A stretch of 64,000 nucleotides of DNA from Pseudooceanicola onchidii. Its GTDB lineage: Bacteria > Pseudomonadota > Alphaproteobacteria > Rhodobacterales > Rhodobacteraceae. Of the stretch, positions 1 through 7,686 are shown piece after piece. The notes beneath the pieces are model-generated. The model was not told where the DNA came from. It did no database searches and saw nothing but the letters and a program-made list of their open reading frames with translations. Location: NCBI RefSeq assembly GCF_004959925.1, contig NZ_SPUW01000002.1, positions 434,001 to 498,000 on the forward strand, read 5' to 3'. Position numbers and translations under genes: made by a program. Position 1 is the first letter of the stretch. The number at the start of each line of letters is the position of its first letter.

Positions 1-912
1 GGGTCGGGCCTGATGACCGGGTCACTGACCGGGCTTGAGCTGTTTCACAAGAAATTCGACCTGCCGCTGGCGCAGGTGGTGCACACCGAGGCACCCTATT
101 ACCTGCGCCGCCCCAACAAGGGCATGAGCGAGGAGGCTTTCGTCGCGCACCTGGTGGCCGAGCTTGAGGCGCTGATCGAGCGCGAGGGCGCGGACACGAT
201 CGCGGCCTTCATCGGCGAGCCGCTGATGGGCACCGGGGGGATCGTTCCGCCGCCCGCAGGCTATTGGCCGGCGATCCAGGCGGTGCTGGACAAGCACGAC
301 ATCCTGCTGATCGCGGACGAGGTCGTCACCGGGTTTGGCCGGTTGGGCACGATGTTCGGGTCGGATCACTATGGGATGCGGCCCGATCTGATCACCATCG
401 CGAAGGGCCTGACCTCGGCCTATGCGCCGCTTTCGGGATCGATCGTGGGCGAGAAGATGTGGAAGGTGCTGGAACAGGGCACCGACGAGAACGGGCCGAT
501 CGGCCATGGCTGGACCTATTCGGCGCATCCGATCGGGGCGGCGGCGGGTGTCGCGAACCTGCGGCTGATCGACGAGCTGAATCTGGTCGAGGCTGCCGGA
601 CGTGTCGGTGGTCAGTTCAACGCCATGCTGCAGGATGCGGTCGGCGGGCACGCCCATGTCGCCGAAGTGCGCGGCGAAGGCATGATCGCGGCGGTCGAAT
701 TCCAGAAGGACGTCGAGGCGGGCGATTTCTTTGATCCGTCCGAGAAAGTCGGGCCCCGGGTTGCGGCCGCGCTGCTGGAACAGGGCGTGATCGGCCGGGC
801 GATGCCGCAGGGCGACATCCTGGGCTTTGCACCGCCCTTCTGCCTGAGCGAGTCGGAGGCCGCGGAAGTGGCCGAGAAGACGGCCAAGGCCGTGAAAGAG
901 GTTCTTGGCTGA
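1..912 (+). CDS. Class III (omega) aminotransferase, 5' partial
   Basis: The frame is open from the first base, so the gene starts upstream of the window. The visible part (about 303 residues) is the C-terminal two thirds of a fold-type I, class III PLP aminotransferase: IGEPLMGTGG, then LLIADEVVTGFGR with the PLP-contacting Asp, then TIAKGLTS, whose Lys (codon 403-405) should form the Schiff base, and WTYSAHPIGAAAG. The sequence resembles omega-amino acid/putrescine/taurine:pyruvate transaminases. The polyamine-type ABC importer immediately downstream on the same strand makes an amine or diamine substrate plausible, but that is inference from context. The stop is followed by a long perfect inverted repeat (919-962). 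Confidence 0.9.
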   Translation, partial: GSGLMTGSLTGLELFHKKFDLPLAQVVHTEAPYYLRRPNKGMSEEAFVAHLVAELEALIEREGADTIAAFIGEPLMGTGGIVPPPAGYWPAIQAVLDKHDILLIADEVVTGFGRLGTMFGSDHYGMRPDLITIAKGLTSAYAPLSGSIVGEKMWKVLEQGTDENGPIGHGWTYSAHPIGAAAGVANLRLIDELNLVEAAGRVGGQFNAMLQDAVGGHAHVAEVRGEGMIAAVEFQKDVEAGDFFDPSEKVGPRVAAALLEQGVIGRAMPQGDILGFAPPFCLSESEAAEVAEKTAKAVKEVLG

Positions 913-918
913 CGTGAC

Positions 919-962
919 TTTCTGCGCCGTCGGGCTAGCTAAGGCCCTGCACGGCGCAGAAA
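919..962. repeat. Long inverted repeat after the aminotransferase stop
   Basis: TTTCTGCGCCGT (919-930) is exactly complementary to ACGGCGCAGAAA (951-962). The 20-base loop holds a further GGGC/GCCC pair (932-935 and 944-947), so the transcript could fold into a 12+4 bp two-step hairpin. No U-tract follows on either strand, so it is not a classical intrinsic terminator. It may be an mRNA processing or stabilising structure, or an operator. Confidence 0.6.
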
Positions 963-1077
963 TAAGTCGCAAAACGCGAAAAAAGTGCCGTGTTCCGGTT
1001 GCAAGGCCGCATGTGCGCGGTCTTTACTGGAGGAAGAACAGCGGCAAAAGCCGCGGCACGACAACGGGGAGCCAGTT

Positions 1078-2178
1078 TTGGCTGACACACAAAGCGCTGA
1101 CGCGTTCGTTGAATTCGAACGCGTCCAGAAGAGCTATGATGGCGAGACGCTCGTCGTCAAAGACCTCAACCTGAGCCTGCCGAAGGGCGAGTTCCTGACC
1201 ATGCTGGGACCGTCCGGATCGGGCAAGACCACCTGCCTCATGATGCTTGCGGGGTTCGAAACCGCGACGCACGGCGAGATCAAGCTGGACGGCCGGCCGA
1301 TCAACAATATCCCGCCGCACAAGCGCGGGATCGGCATGGTCTTCCAGAACTACGCGCTGTTTCCGCACATGACGGTGGCCGAGAACCTTGCCTTCCCGCT
1401 GGAAGTCCGGCGGATGGGCAAGTCGGATCGCGAAGCCAAGGTGAAACGCGCGCTGGACATGGTCCAGATGGGCGAGTTCGGTGGGCGGCGTCCGGCGCAG
1501 CTTTCGGGCGGCCAGCAGCAGCGGATCGCCCTGGCGCGGGCGCTGGTGTTCGAGCCTGAACTGGTGCTGATGGACGAACCGCTTGGCGCGCTGGACAAGC
1601 AGCTGCGCGAACACATGCAGTTCGAAATCACCCGCATTGCCCATGACCTGGGCATCACCACGGTCTACGTGACGCACGACCAGACCGAGGCGCTGACCAT
1701 GTCGGACCGGGTGGCGGTGTTCAACGACGGGCGGATCCAGCAGCTGGCGCCGCCGGATCAGCTGTATGAAAGCCCGCAGAACAGTTTCGTCGCGCAGTTC
1801 ATCGGCGAGAACAACACGCTGGACGGCGTGGTGCAGGAGATCCGTGGCGATCATTGCACCGTCAAGCTGGAAGACGGGTCGATCATCGACGCCAAGCCGG
1901 TGAACGTGTCGCAGCCTGGCGAGAAGACGCTGGTGTCGATCCGACCCGAGCGGGTGGAGATGAACCGCGACCGGCTGAACCCCGATGCCCATACGCTGAA
2001 GGCCGAGGTTCTGGAATTCATTTACATGGGCGATATTTTCCGCACGCGTCTGCGCGTGGCGGGTCGCGAGGATTTCGTGATCAAGACACGGAATGCCCCC
2101 GACCAGCGGCGTCTGAAGCCCGGCGAGCAGATCGAGATCGGGTGGATGCCCGAAGACTGCCGCGCGCTGGACGCCTGA
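1078..2178 (+). CDS. ABC transporter ATP-binding protein, PotA-like
   Basis: Cytoplasmic ATPase of a polyamine/opine-type importer (366 aa). Visible in order: Walker A GPSGSGKTT (residues about 44-52), Q-loop FQNYALFPHMT, signature LSGGQQQR, Walker B VLMDEPLGALD, switch His in YVTHD, then a C-terminal TOBE-like regulatory domain of about 120 residues, as in PotA. The frame is open further upstream (an ATG at 985), but a TTG at 1078 has GGGGAG six bases before it and begins just ahead of conserved sequence, so I use it. A small GCGGC-AAAA-GCCGC hairpin (1041-1054) lies in the leader. It heads the transporter cluster with the binding protein 105 bases downstream. Confidence 0.93.
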   Translation: MADTQSADAFVEFERVQKSYDGETLVVKDLNLSLPKGEFLTMLGPSGSGKTTCLMMLAGFETATHGEIKLDGRPINNIPPHKRGIGMVFQNYALFPHMTVAENLAFPLEVRRMGKSDREAKVKRALDMVQMGEFGGRRPAQLSGGQQQRIALARALVFEPELVLMDEPLGALDKQLREHMQFEITRIAHDLGITTVYVTHDQTEALTMSDRVAVFNDGRIQQLAPPDQLYESPQNSFVAQFIGENNTLDGVVQEIRGDHCTVKLEDGSIIDAKPVNVSQPGEKTLVSIRPERVEMNRDRLNPDAHTLKAEVLEFIYMGDIFRTRLRVAGREDFVIKTRNAPDQRRLKPGEQIEIGWMPEDCRALDA

Positions 2179-2283
2179 GATCGAGTTTCGGTGCCCCTTG
2201 GCGCCGATCACGGTAGCCTATGCGTCCGACCCGTGGCGCAGGGCTAAGCAAACCCGAAACGGGATAAATACAGGGAGACCAGT

Positions 2284-3393
2284 ATGAAACTGACCAAGAC
2301 CCTTCTGGCTTCGACTGCGCTGACGGTTGCCGCAGGCGCAGCCTTTGCCGAAAGCCACATGGCATCCGACATGACGCTCGTGTCCTGGGGCGGTGCCTAC
2401 CAGTCGTCGCAGCAGAAAGCCTATGTCGAGCCCTACCAGGCCGCGAACGAAGGCGTGAACGTGGTGTGGGACGAATCCTCGGCCGAAGCCGTGGCGAAAC
2501 TGCGCGCGATGAACGAAGCCGGCAACATCACCTGGGACCTCGTTGACGTGGTGGCATCCGACGCCATCCGCCTGTGCGACGAAGGCCTGGCGATGGAAAT
2601 CGACGCGGACGAAGTGCTGGCCGACGGCGACGACGGCTCCAAGGCGTCCGACGACTTCGGCGACCTGCTCGTGTCTGACTGCTTCATTCCGCAGATCGTC
2701 TATTCGACCACCTTCGGCTACCGCACCGACATGGTCGGTGACACGCCGCCGACCTCGGTCTGCGCGGTGTTCGACACCGAAACCTACCCGGGCAAGCGCG
2801 CGCTGGAAAAGCGTCCGATCAACAACATGGAATGGGCCCTGCTTTGCGACGGTGTCGCGAAGGACGAAGTCTATGACGTGCTTGAGACCGCAGAAGGTCA
2901 GGACCGCGCTCTGGCCAAGCTCGACACCATCAAGGACGACGTGATCTGGTGGTCCGCCGGTGCCGACACGCCGCAGCTGCTGGCCGATGGCGAAATCGTC
3001 ATGGGGTCGACCTACAACGGGCGTCTGTTCTCGGTCATCGAAGAGCAGGACCAGCCGGTTGCCATGCTGTGGGACGCGCAGGTGTTCGACCTTGACGGCT
3101 GGATCATTCCCGCCGGTCTGAGCGAAGAGCGTCTGGCCCGTGTCAAGGACTTCGTGAAGTTCGCGACCGACACGCAGCGTCTGGCGGACCAGGCCAAGTA
3201 CATCTCCTACGGTCCGGCACGTGCGTCTTCCGCACCGCTGGTCGGCCAGCACGCCGAACTGGGGATCGACATGGCGCCGCACATGCCGACCGATCCGAAC
3301 AACGCCACGAACACGTTCCTCTACAACTACGAGTTCTGGGCTGACTATCGCGACGACATCGACGCGAAGTTCCAGGCCTGGCTGGCACAATAA
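2284..3393 (+). CDS. Periplasmic substrate-binding protein, PotD/PotF-like
   Basis: The 369-residue protein begins with a clear Sec signal peptide (MKLTKTLLASTALTVAAGAAFA, cleavage near AFA/ES). The mature part has the lobe order of spermidine/putrescine-binding proteins: the early SWGGAYQ motif, DLVDVVASDA, YSTTFGYRTD, and WWSAGADTPQLLADGEIVMG. An AGGGAG Shine-Dalgarno precedes the ATG. The protein should capture the substrate in the periplasm and deliver it to the two permeases downstream. The substrate is not provable by eye; polyamine or a related cationic amine is the family expectation. A hairpin follows the stop, as often seen where a binding protein is made in excess over its membrane partners. 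Confidence 0.92.
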   Translation: MKLTKTLLASTALTVAAGAAFAESHMASDMTLVSWGGAYQSSQQKAYVEPYQAANEGVNVVWDESSAEAVAKLRAMNEAGNITWDLVDVVASDAIRLCDEGLAMEIDADEVLADGDDGSKASDDFGDLLVSDCFIPQIVYSTTFGYRTDMVGDTPPTSVCAVFDTETYPGKRALEKRPINNMEWALLCDGVAKDEVYDVLETAEGQDRALAKLDTIKDDVIWWSAGADTPQLLADGEIVMGSTYNGRLFSVIEEQDQPVAMLWDAQVFDLDGWIIPAGLSEERLARVKDFVKFATDTQRLADQAKYISYGPARASSAPLVGQHAELGIDMAPHMPTDPNNATNTFLYNYEFWADYRDDIDAKFQAWLAQ

Positions 3394-3397
3394 GGTC

Positions 3398-3425
3398 GTA
3401 GCGGCGGGGTGACCCCCCGCCCTAC
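3398..3425 (+). terminator. Intercistronic hairpin after the binding-protein gene
   Basis: GTAG-C-GGCGGGG pairs with CCCCGCC-CTAC around a TGACC loop, with one bulged C. No U-tract follows. It could protect the 3' end of the binding-protein mRNA or partly terminate, lowering downstream expression. The outer GTAG...CTAC arms recur in the hairpin at 52912-52952. Confidence 0.5.
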
Positions 3426-3497
3426 CGGTCCGGCGGCCCTGTCGCCGGACCACACCTATAACGACCGCGACAACGCGGCAGACAACGGGGACGATCC

Positions 3498-3785
3498 ATG
3501 CCGAAAGGCTACATCATTGGCCATATCACGGTGACAGACCCTGAGGCCTACAAGGAATACGTGGAACGGGATACGCCCATCCTCGAAGGCTACGGCGGAC
3601 GATTCATCGTTCGCGGCGGAGCCTCGGAAGCGCCCGAAGGTCCGATGAAGGACCGCCACGTGGTCATCGAATTCCCCAGCTTCGAGGACGCCAAGCGCGC
3701 CTATCATTCCGACGCATACCAGGAGGTGGTGAAGATCCGTCACGCCACCGCCCAAAGTGACATCATCCTCGTGGAGGGGGTCTGA
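3498..3785 (+). CDS. DUF1330 family protein
   Basis: A 95-residue protein beginning MPKGYIIGHITVTDPEAY and ending with a HATAQSDIILVEG-type tail, which is the ferredoxin-like dimeric alpha/beta-barrel family DUF1330. The pattern includes FIVRGG near residue 35, HVVIEFPSFEDAKRAYHS and a YQEVVKIRH segment. No signal peptide or membrane segment is visible, so it should be cytoplasmic. It sits inside the importer cluster, its stop one base before the ATG of the first permease, so translational coupling is likely. The family function is unproven; a small enzyme or binding protein acting on the imported compound is only a guess. Confidence 0.88.
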   Translation: MPKGYIIGHITVTDPEAYKEYVERDTPILEGYGGRFIVRGGASEAPEGPMKDRHVVIEFPSFEDAKRAYHSDAYQEVVKIRHATAQSDIILVEGV

Positions 3786-3786
3786 C

Positions 3787-5331
3787 ATGGCCGAGACAAA
3801 TGCAGGCCCGATGCTGGCCGCGGACGGCACGCCGCTGAAGAAATCCCTGGCCCGCGCTCTGCGTCGCCAGAAACTGCGCGCGCTGATGCTGATCGCGCCA
3901 CTGCTGATCTTCGTGCTGGTCACCTTCGTGATCCCGATCGGGGACATGCTGTTGCGGTCGGTAAAGAATGACATCGTCGCCGACACGCTGCCCGCCACGG
4001 TCGAGGTGCTGGGCGACTGGGACCATGACGCGCAGGAGCTGCCGGGCGACGACGTCTGGACGGCCTTCTACGTCGACATGTGGTTCGCCGCCGAGCGCAA
4101 GGAGCACACCCGGCTGGGCACGCGTCTGAACTATGAGCTGACCGGCGTGTCGTCGCTGTTCCGCAAGACCGGGCGCCGGGTCGATCGGTTCGACACCGAC
4201 ATCTACGCTGACCAGTTCGTCGCGCTGAACCCCGAATGGGAGGCACCGCAGACCTTCGCCGCCATGCTGGACGGCCCGGCCGCCGATGAGCTGCCGCTGA
4301 CCGCCGACGCCTGGGCGCGCTGGAAAGAGTTCAACGTCGAGGAAGGCGATGCCGTCCTGGAAGAGGACGTGCCGGATTTCGTCTACACCGCGCTTCACTA
4401 CGAACTGAGCCAGGGGGCCGAGGTCACCGGAGCCTCGGAACGGCTGCGCGCCGCCGCGGCGGCCGTGGGCGAATTCGAGACCGTGTCGCTGCGTGACCAA
4501 TTCGCCGATGCCGACGAGGACTGGCTGGACCCGGAGGTCTGGAAGACCATCCAGCTTTATTCCCCGCGCGTGACACCGGGCTATTTCGCCAATGCGGCGG
4601 ACATGCAGGTGACGCCCGAGGGTTTGGAATCGCGCCCCGAGAACCAGCAGATCTATGGCGTGCTGTTCAAGCGGACGCTGTTCATGTCGCTGGTCATCAC
4701 AGGGTCGTGCATCCTTCTGGGGTATCCGGTGGCCTGGCTGCTGGCGAACCTGCCGATGCGGGTCGCGAACCTGCTGATGATCCTGGTGCTGCTGCCCTTC
4801 TGGACATCGCTTCTGGTGCGGACATCTGCCTGGAAGGTCATGCTGCAGCAACAGGGCGTGGTGAACGACGTGCTGGTCTGGCTGGGGCTGGTGGCGGATG
4901 ACGCGCGCCTGACCATGATCAACAACCAGTTCGGCACGATCGTCGCGATGACGCACATCCTGCTGCCGTTCATGATCCTGCCGATGTATTCGGTGATGCA
5001 GACCATCCCGCCCAGCTACCTGCGCGCGGCGAAATCCCTGGGCGCGACCAACTGGACGGCCTTCTGGCGGGTCTATTTCCCGCAGTCGGTGCCGGGCATC
5101 GGGGCGGGGTCGATCCTCGTCTTCATCCTGGCCATCGGCTATTACATCACGCCGGAAATCGTCGGCGGTAACACGGGCACGTTCATTTCGAACCGGATCG
5201 CCTATCATATTTCGTCGTCGCTCAACTGGGGTCTGGCGGCGGCACTGGGGACCATCCTGCTGGTGGTCGTGCTGGTGCTTTACTGGGCCTACGACCGGAT
5301 CGTCGGCATCGACAACGTGAAGCTGGGGTAA
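3787..5331 (+). CDS. ABC transporter permease, PotB-like, with large periplasmic insertion
   Basis: Inner-membrane permease of 514 aa, much longer than usual PotB proteins (about 280-310). TM1 covers residues about 32-57. The next helix (FMSLVITGSCILLGYPVAWL) starts only near residue 298, so about 235 acidic residues lie on the periplasmic side between them; ordinary family members have a short loop there. From residue 298 on the sequence is a normal binding-protein-dependent transport domain with the EAA-type loop YLRAAKSLGATNWTAFWRV. The ATG at 3787 is used because it follows the DUF1330 stop directly; an in-frame ATG at 3757 would lie inside DUF1330. Its partner permease begins five bases downstream. 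Confidence 0.93.
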   Translation: MAETNAGPMLAADGTPLKKSLARALRRQKLRALMLIAPLLIFVLVTFVIPIGDMLLRSVKNDIVADTLPATVEVLGDWDHDAQELPGDDVWTAFYVDMWFAAERKEHTRLGTRLNYELTGVSSLFRKTGRRVDRFDTDIYADQFVALNPEWEAPQTFAAMLDGPAADELPLTADAWARWKEFNVEEGDAVLEEDVPDFVYTALHYELSQGAEVTGASERLRAAAAAVGEFETVSLRDQFADADEDWLDPEVWKTIQLYSPRVTPGYFANAADMQVTPEGLESRPENQQIYGVLFKRTLFMSLVITGSCILLGYPVAWLLANLPMRVANLLMILVLLPFWTSLLVRTSAWKVMLQQQGVVNDVLVWLGLVADDARLTMINNQFGTIVAMTHILLPFMILPMYSVMQTIPPSYLRAAKSLGATNWTAFWRVYFPQSVPGIGAGSILVFILAIGYYITPEIVGGNTGTFISNRIAYHISSSLNWGLAAALGTILLVVVLVLYWAYDRIVGIDNVKLG

Positions 5332-5336
5332 GAGAG

Positions 5337-6554
5337 ATGAGCGAACTTACCGTCGAAAAGGGTACGCCCAACATGATGACCTTCACCCTGCCCATGGTGG
5401 CCGGGCTGGGTCTGATCCTTGGCTTCCTGACAGGAAATGTCGTCGGATCCCCGTGGATCGGGTTGCTGCTGGGCACCGTGATCGGGGCCGTGCTTGGATA
5501 CGTCCTGAACACCATGGTGCCGTCCAAGGCCACGGGCCGTTGGGTGGTGATCATCGGCTTTGCGGTGATCGGCTTCCTGTTCGGAGGGCTGGGCGGTGCC
5601 GTCGGGGGCGTGATCATCGGCGCGATCATCTCGTGGTTCGCCTACTGGATCGGGCGCGGGGCCTATCGCGATGACGTGCCGATCTACGCGACGCCGGGGC
5701 AGACGCTGTGGTGGAATTTCTTCCTGTTCATCTGCGGGGCGATCTTCATCTTCCTGATCACGCCGATCCTTGTCGTGATGCCGCTGTCGTTCAATGCCGA
5801 GGACTTCTTCACCTTCACGCCCGAGATGCTGCGGCTGGATCCCGAAGGCTATTCGCTGAAGCATTACCGGGACTTCTTCGAGACCTCGGACTGGCAGCTG
5901 GCGCTGAAGAATTCGCTGGTCATCGCGCCGATCGCGACCATCCTGTCGGTGTCCCTGGGTACGCTGGCGGCGATCGGCCTGTCGCAAAGCCACGTGCCGG
6001 GCCGTCGCGCGATCATGGCGATCCTGATCTCTCCGATGATCGTGCCGCTGATCATCTCGGCCACGGGGATGTTCTTCTTCTACTCGACGCTCGGCAACTT
6101 CCTGGAAGAGACGGTCGGCATGTCGAAAAGCCTGGTCGGCTACATCAAGGTGATCCTGGCGCACGCGGTGCTGGGCATTCCCTTCGTCATCATCACCGTG
6201 ACGGCGACCCTGGTCGGGTTCGACCGGTCGCTGACCCGCGCTGCGGCGAACATGGGGGCGGACCCGGTGACGACCTTCTTCCGGGTGCAGATGCCGCTGA
6301 TCCTGCCGGGCGTGATTTCCGGGGGCCTGTTCGCATTCATCACCTCGTTCGACGAGGTGGTCGTGGTGCTGTTCGTCGGCTCGGCCGCGCAGAAGACGCT
6401 GCCCTGGCAGATGTTCATCGGCCTGCGTGAACAGATCTCTCCGACGATCCTGGCGGTGGCGACGATCCTCGTGGTGATTTCGATCATGCTGCTGGCGACG
6501 GTCGAACTGCTGCGGCGGCGGAGCGAACGGCTGCGGGGCATGTCGCCCGGCTGA
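5337..6554 (+). CDS. ABC transporter permease, PotC-like, with extra N-terminal helices
   Basis: Second inner-membrane permease (405 aa; usual PotC is about 260-280). Residues about 17-105 are a glycine-rich stretch of three or four hydrophobic helices not found in the core family (for example GFLFGGLGGAVGGVIIGA). The canonical transport domain starts near residue 125 and includes the EAA-type loop LTRAAANMGADPVTTFFRV, which should contact the ATPase. AGAGATGA places the start codon close behind the PotB-like stop, indicating coupled translation. Together with the ATPase, binding protein and other permease it completes an importer. The N-terminal helices may shape assembly or regulation; this is inference. 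Confidence 0.93.
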   Translation: MSELTVEKGTPNMMTFTLPMVAGLGLILGFLTGNVVGSPWIGLLLGTVIGAVLGYVLNTMVPSKATGRWVVIIGFAVIGFLFGGLGGAVGGVIIGAIISWFAYWIGRGAYRDDVPIYATPGQTLWWNFFLFICGAIFIFLITPILVVMPLSFNAEDFFTFTPEMLRLDPEGYSLKHYRDFFETSDWQLALKNSLVIAPIATILSVSLGTLAAIGLSQSHVPGRRAIMAILISPMIVPLIISATGMFFFYSTLGNFLEETVGMSKSLVGYIKVILAHAVLGIPFVIITVTATLVGFDRSLTRAAANMGADPVTTFFRVQMPLILPGVISGGLFAFITSFDEVVVVLFVGSAAQKTLPWQMFIGLREQISPTILAVATILVVISIMLLATVELLRRRSERLRGMSPG

Positions 6555-6580
6555 TCGGCCTTGCCATCCCAACATCAGTC

Positions 6581-6604
6581 CCGCCCGGTGTCCTCACCGG
6601 GCGG
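6581..6604 (+). terminator. Rho-independent terminator of the importer operon
   Basis: A perfect 10-bp stem, CCGCCCGGTG (6581-6590) with CACCGGGCGG (6595-6604) around a TCCT loop, is followed by TGTCGTTTTT. It lies 27 bases after the last permease and close to the convergent ohrR stop. Confidence 0.8.
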
Positions 6605-6623
6605 TGTCGTTTTTGGGGGTGGG

Positions 6624-7073
6624 TCAGTCCGCGCGCGTATCGCGATGTTCGATCGCGTCCCGCAGGGCAAAGACCTGATCGCGCAGGCGGCGGGCATCCT
6701 TCAGCGTCAGGCCCGTTGCCTCGAACACGCAGGCGGCTAGGTCCGCGACCTCGGCTTTCAGCCCGTTCGCCTTGTCGGTCAGCGCGATCACCACGACCCG
6801 TTCGTCGGCATCTGCGCGGGTGCGGGTGACCAGCCCAGCCTCGGCCATGCGTTTGAGCAGGGGGGTCAGCGTGTTCGATTCCAGCCCCAGTTCGGCGCCA
6901 AGCTGGCCGACGGTCTTGCCGTCCCGATCCCATAGCGACACCAGCACAAGATACTGCGGATAGGTCAGGCCCAGCTGCGCCAGAAGCGGGCGGTACAGCC
7001 GGTTCATCGCATTGTTCGCGGAATAGAGCGCGAAGCAGATCAGGTCCTGGGTGCCGAGAGGTGTGTCGTCCAT
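6624..7073 (-). CDS. ohrR: OhrR, MarR-family organic peroxide sensor/repressor
   Basis: A 149-residue winged-helix repressor. The N-terminus carries DLICFALYSA, with the reactive Cys at about residue 13 that defines the OhrR branch of MarR proteins, and the YRPLL...LTYPQYLVLVSLW segment follows. The recognition region is LGAELGLESNTLTPLLKRM. Oxidation of the Cys by organic hydroperoxides releases OhrR from DNA and induces ohr. The ohr gene is divergent, 108 bases away, with two palindromes between. The start at 7073 is chosen because the open frame beyond it would run through the operator region. One-Cys versus two-Cys type cannot be settled by eye. Confidence 0.92.
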   Translation of the reverse strand: MDDTPLGTQDLICFALYSANNAMNRLYRPLLAQLGLTYPQYLVLVSLWDRDGKTVGQLGAELGLESNTLTPLLKRMAEAGLVTRTRADADERVVVIALTDKANGLKAEVADLAACVFEATGLTLKDARRLRDQVFALRDAIEHRDTRAD

Positions 7074-7084
7074 CTGTCGAAAAT

Positions 7085-7100
7085 AAATCGTGCGCGATAT
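7085..7100. promoter_or_regulatory. Second OhrR operator, next to ohrR
   Basis: AAATCGTGCGCGATAT differs from the core of the perfect operator at 7137-7154 at only three of sixteen positions and keeps the ATCG-N4-CGAT arms. It lies 12 bases before the ohrR start, between candidate minus-strand -35 (TTGCGA) and -10 (TTATTT) elements, so it probably gives autorepression. Confidence 0.65.
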
Positions 7101-7111
7101 GATCGCAAGGG

Positions 7112-7154
7112 TTGACCAGGGCGCCTGCGGACCAAATATATCGTACACGATATA
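7112..7154 (+). promoter_or_regulatory. ohr promoter with overlapping OhrR operator
   Basis: TTGACC (7112-7117) and AATATA (7135-7140), 17 bases apart, form a plausible sigma-70 promoter for ohr. The -10 overlaps a perfect palindrome, TATATCGT-AC-ACGATATA (7137-7154), that fits OhrR operators. Binding there would block RNA polymerase. Confidence 0.72.
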
Positions 7155-7181
7155 AACGTGAGCGATTAAAAGGAGAACCCC

Positions 7182-7610
7182 ATGTCCATCACCCCCCTCT
7201 ATTCCACCGAAGCCACCGCAACCGGTGGTCGCGACGGCAAGGTCACGGCCGCTGATGGCGCGCTGGTGCTGGATCTTGCCATGCCCAAGGAACTTGGCGG
7301 CAGCGGTGCGGGCCACAACCCCGAACAGCTGTTCGCGGCCGGCTATGCCAGCTGTTTTTCAAGCGCGCTTGGGCTGGTGGCCCGGCAGGACAAGTCTGTC
7401 GGCAAGCTGCCCGAAGGCACGACCGTTGCCGCCACTGTTGGCATCGGCAAGACCGAGGCCGGGGGCTTTGGCCTGACCGTTGCGTTGAAGGTGACGGCGC
7501 CGGGGCTGGAACGGGACGTGGTGCAGGCGCTGGCTGACGCCGCCCATGCGGTCTGCCCCTATTCCAACGCCGTGCGCGGAAATGTGGATGTCGAGATCAG
7601 CGTAGGCTGA
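7182..7610 (+). CDS. ohr: Organic hydroperoxide resistance protein Ohr
   Basis: A 142-residue thiol peroxidase of the Ohr/OsmC superfamily that reduces organic and fatty-acid hydroperoxides in the cytoplasm, usually with lipoylated protein as electron donor. The two catalytic cysteines are visible: Cys58 in GYASCFSSAL and Cys125 in HAVCPYSNAV. The N-terminal YSTEATATGGRDGKV and NPEQLFAAGY motifs fix it as Ohr rather than OsmC. AAGGAG six bases before the ATG gives a strong ribosome site. It is divergent from ohrR and shares its operators, so peroxide-inducible control is expected. A strong terminator follows. Confidence 0.95.
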   Translation: MSITPLYSTEATATGGRDGKVTAADGALVLDLAMPKELGGSGAGHNPEQLFAAGYASCFSSALGLVARQDKSVGKLPEGTTVAATVGIGKTEAGGFGLTVALKVTAPGLERDVVQALADAAHAVCPYSNAVRGNVDVEISVG

Positions 7611-7633
7611 GCAGTCGCCGCAGATGATACGGA

Positions 7634-7660
7634 AAAGGCGCGGGGGTCTCCCGCGCCTTT
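7634..7660 (+). terminator. Bidirectional terminator between ohr and ilvE
   Basis: An 11-bp perfect stem, AAAGGCGCGGG (7634-7644) with CCCGCGCCTTT (7650-7660) and a GGTCT loop. The A-rich left arm and T-rich right arm let it work for ohr and for the convergent ilvE. Confidence 0.85.
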
Positions 7661-7686
7661 CGCTTAGTCGGTGTGGCGGGTGCAGG

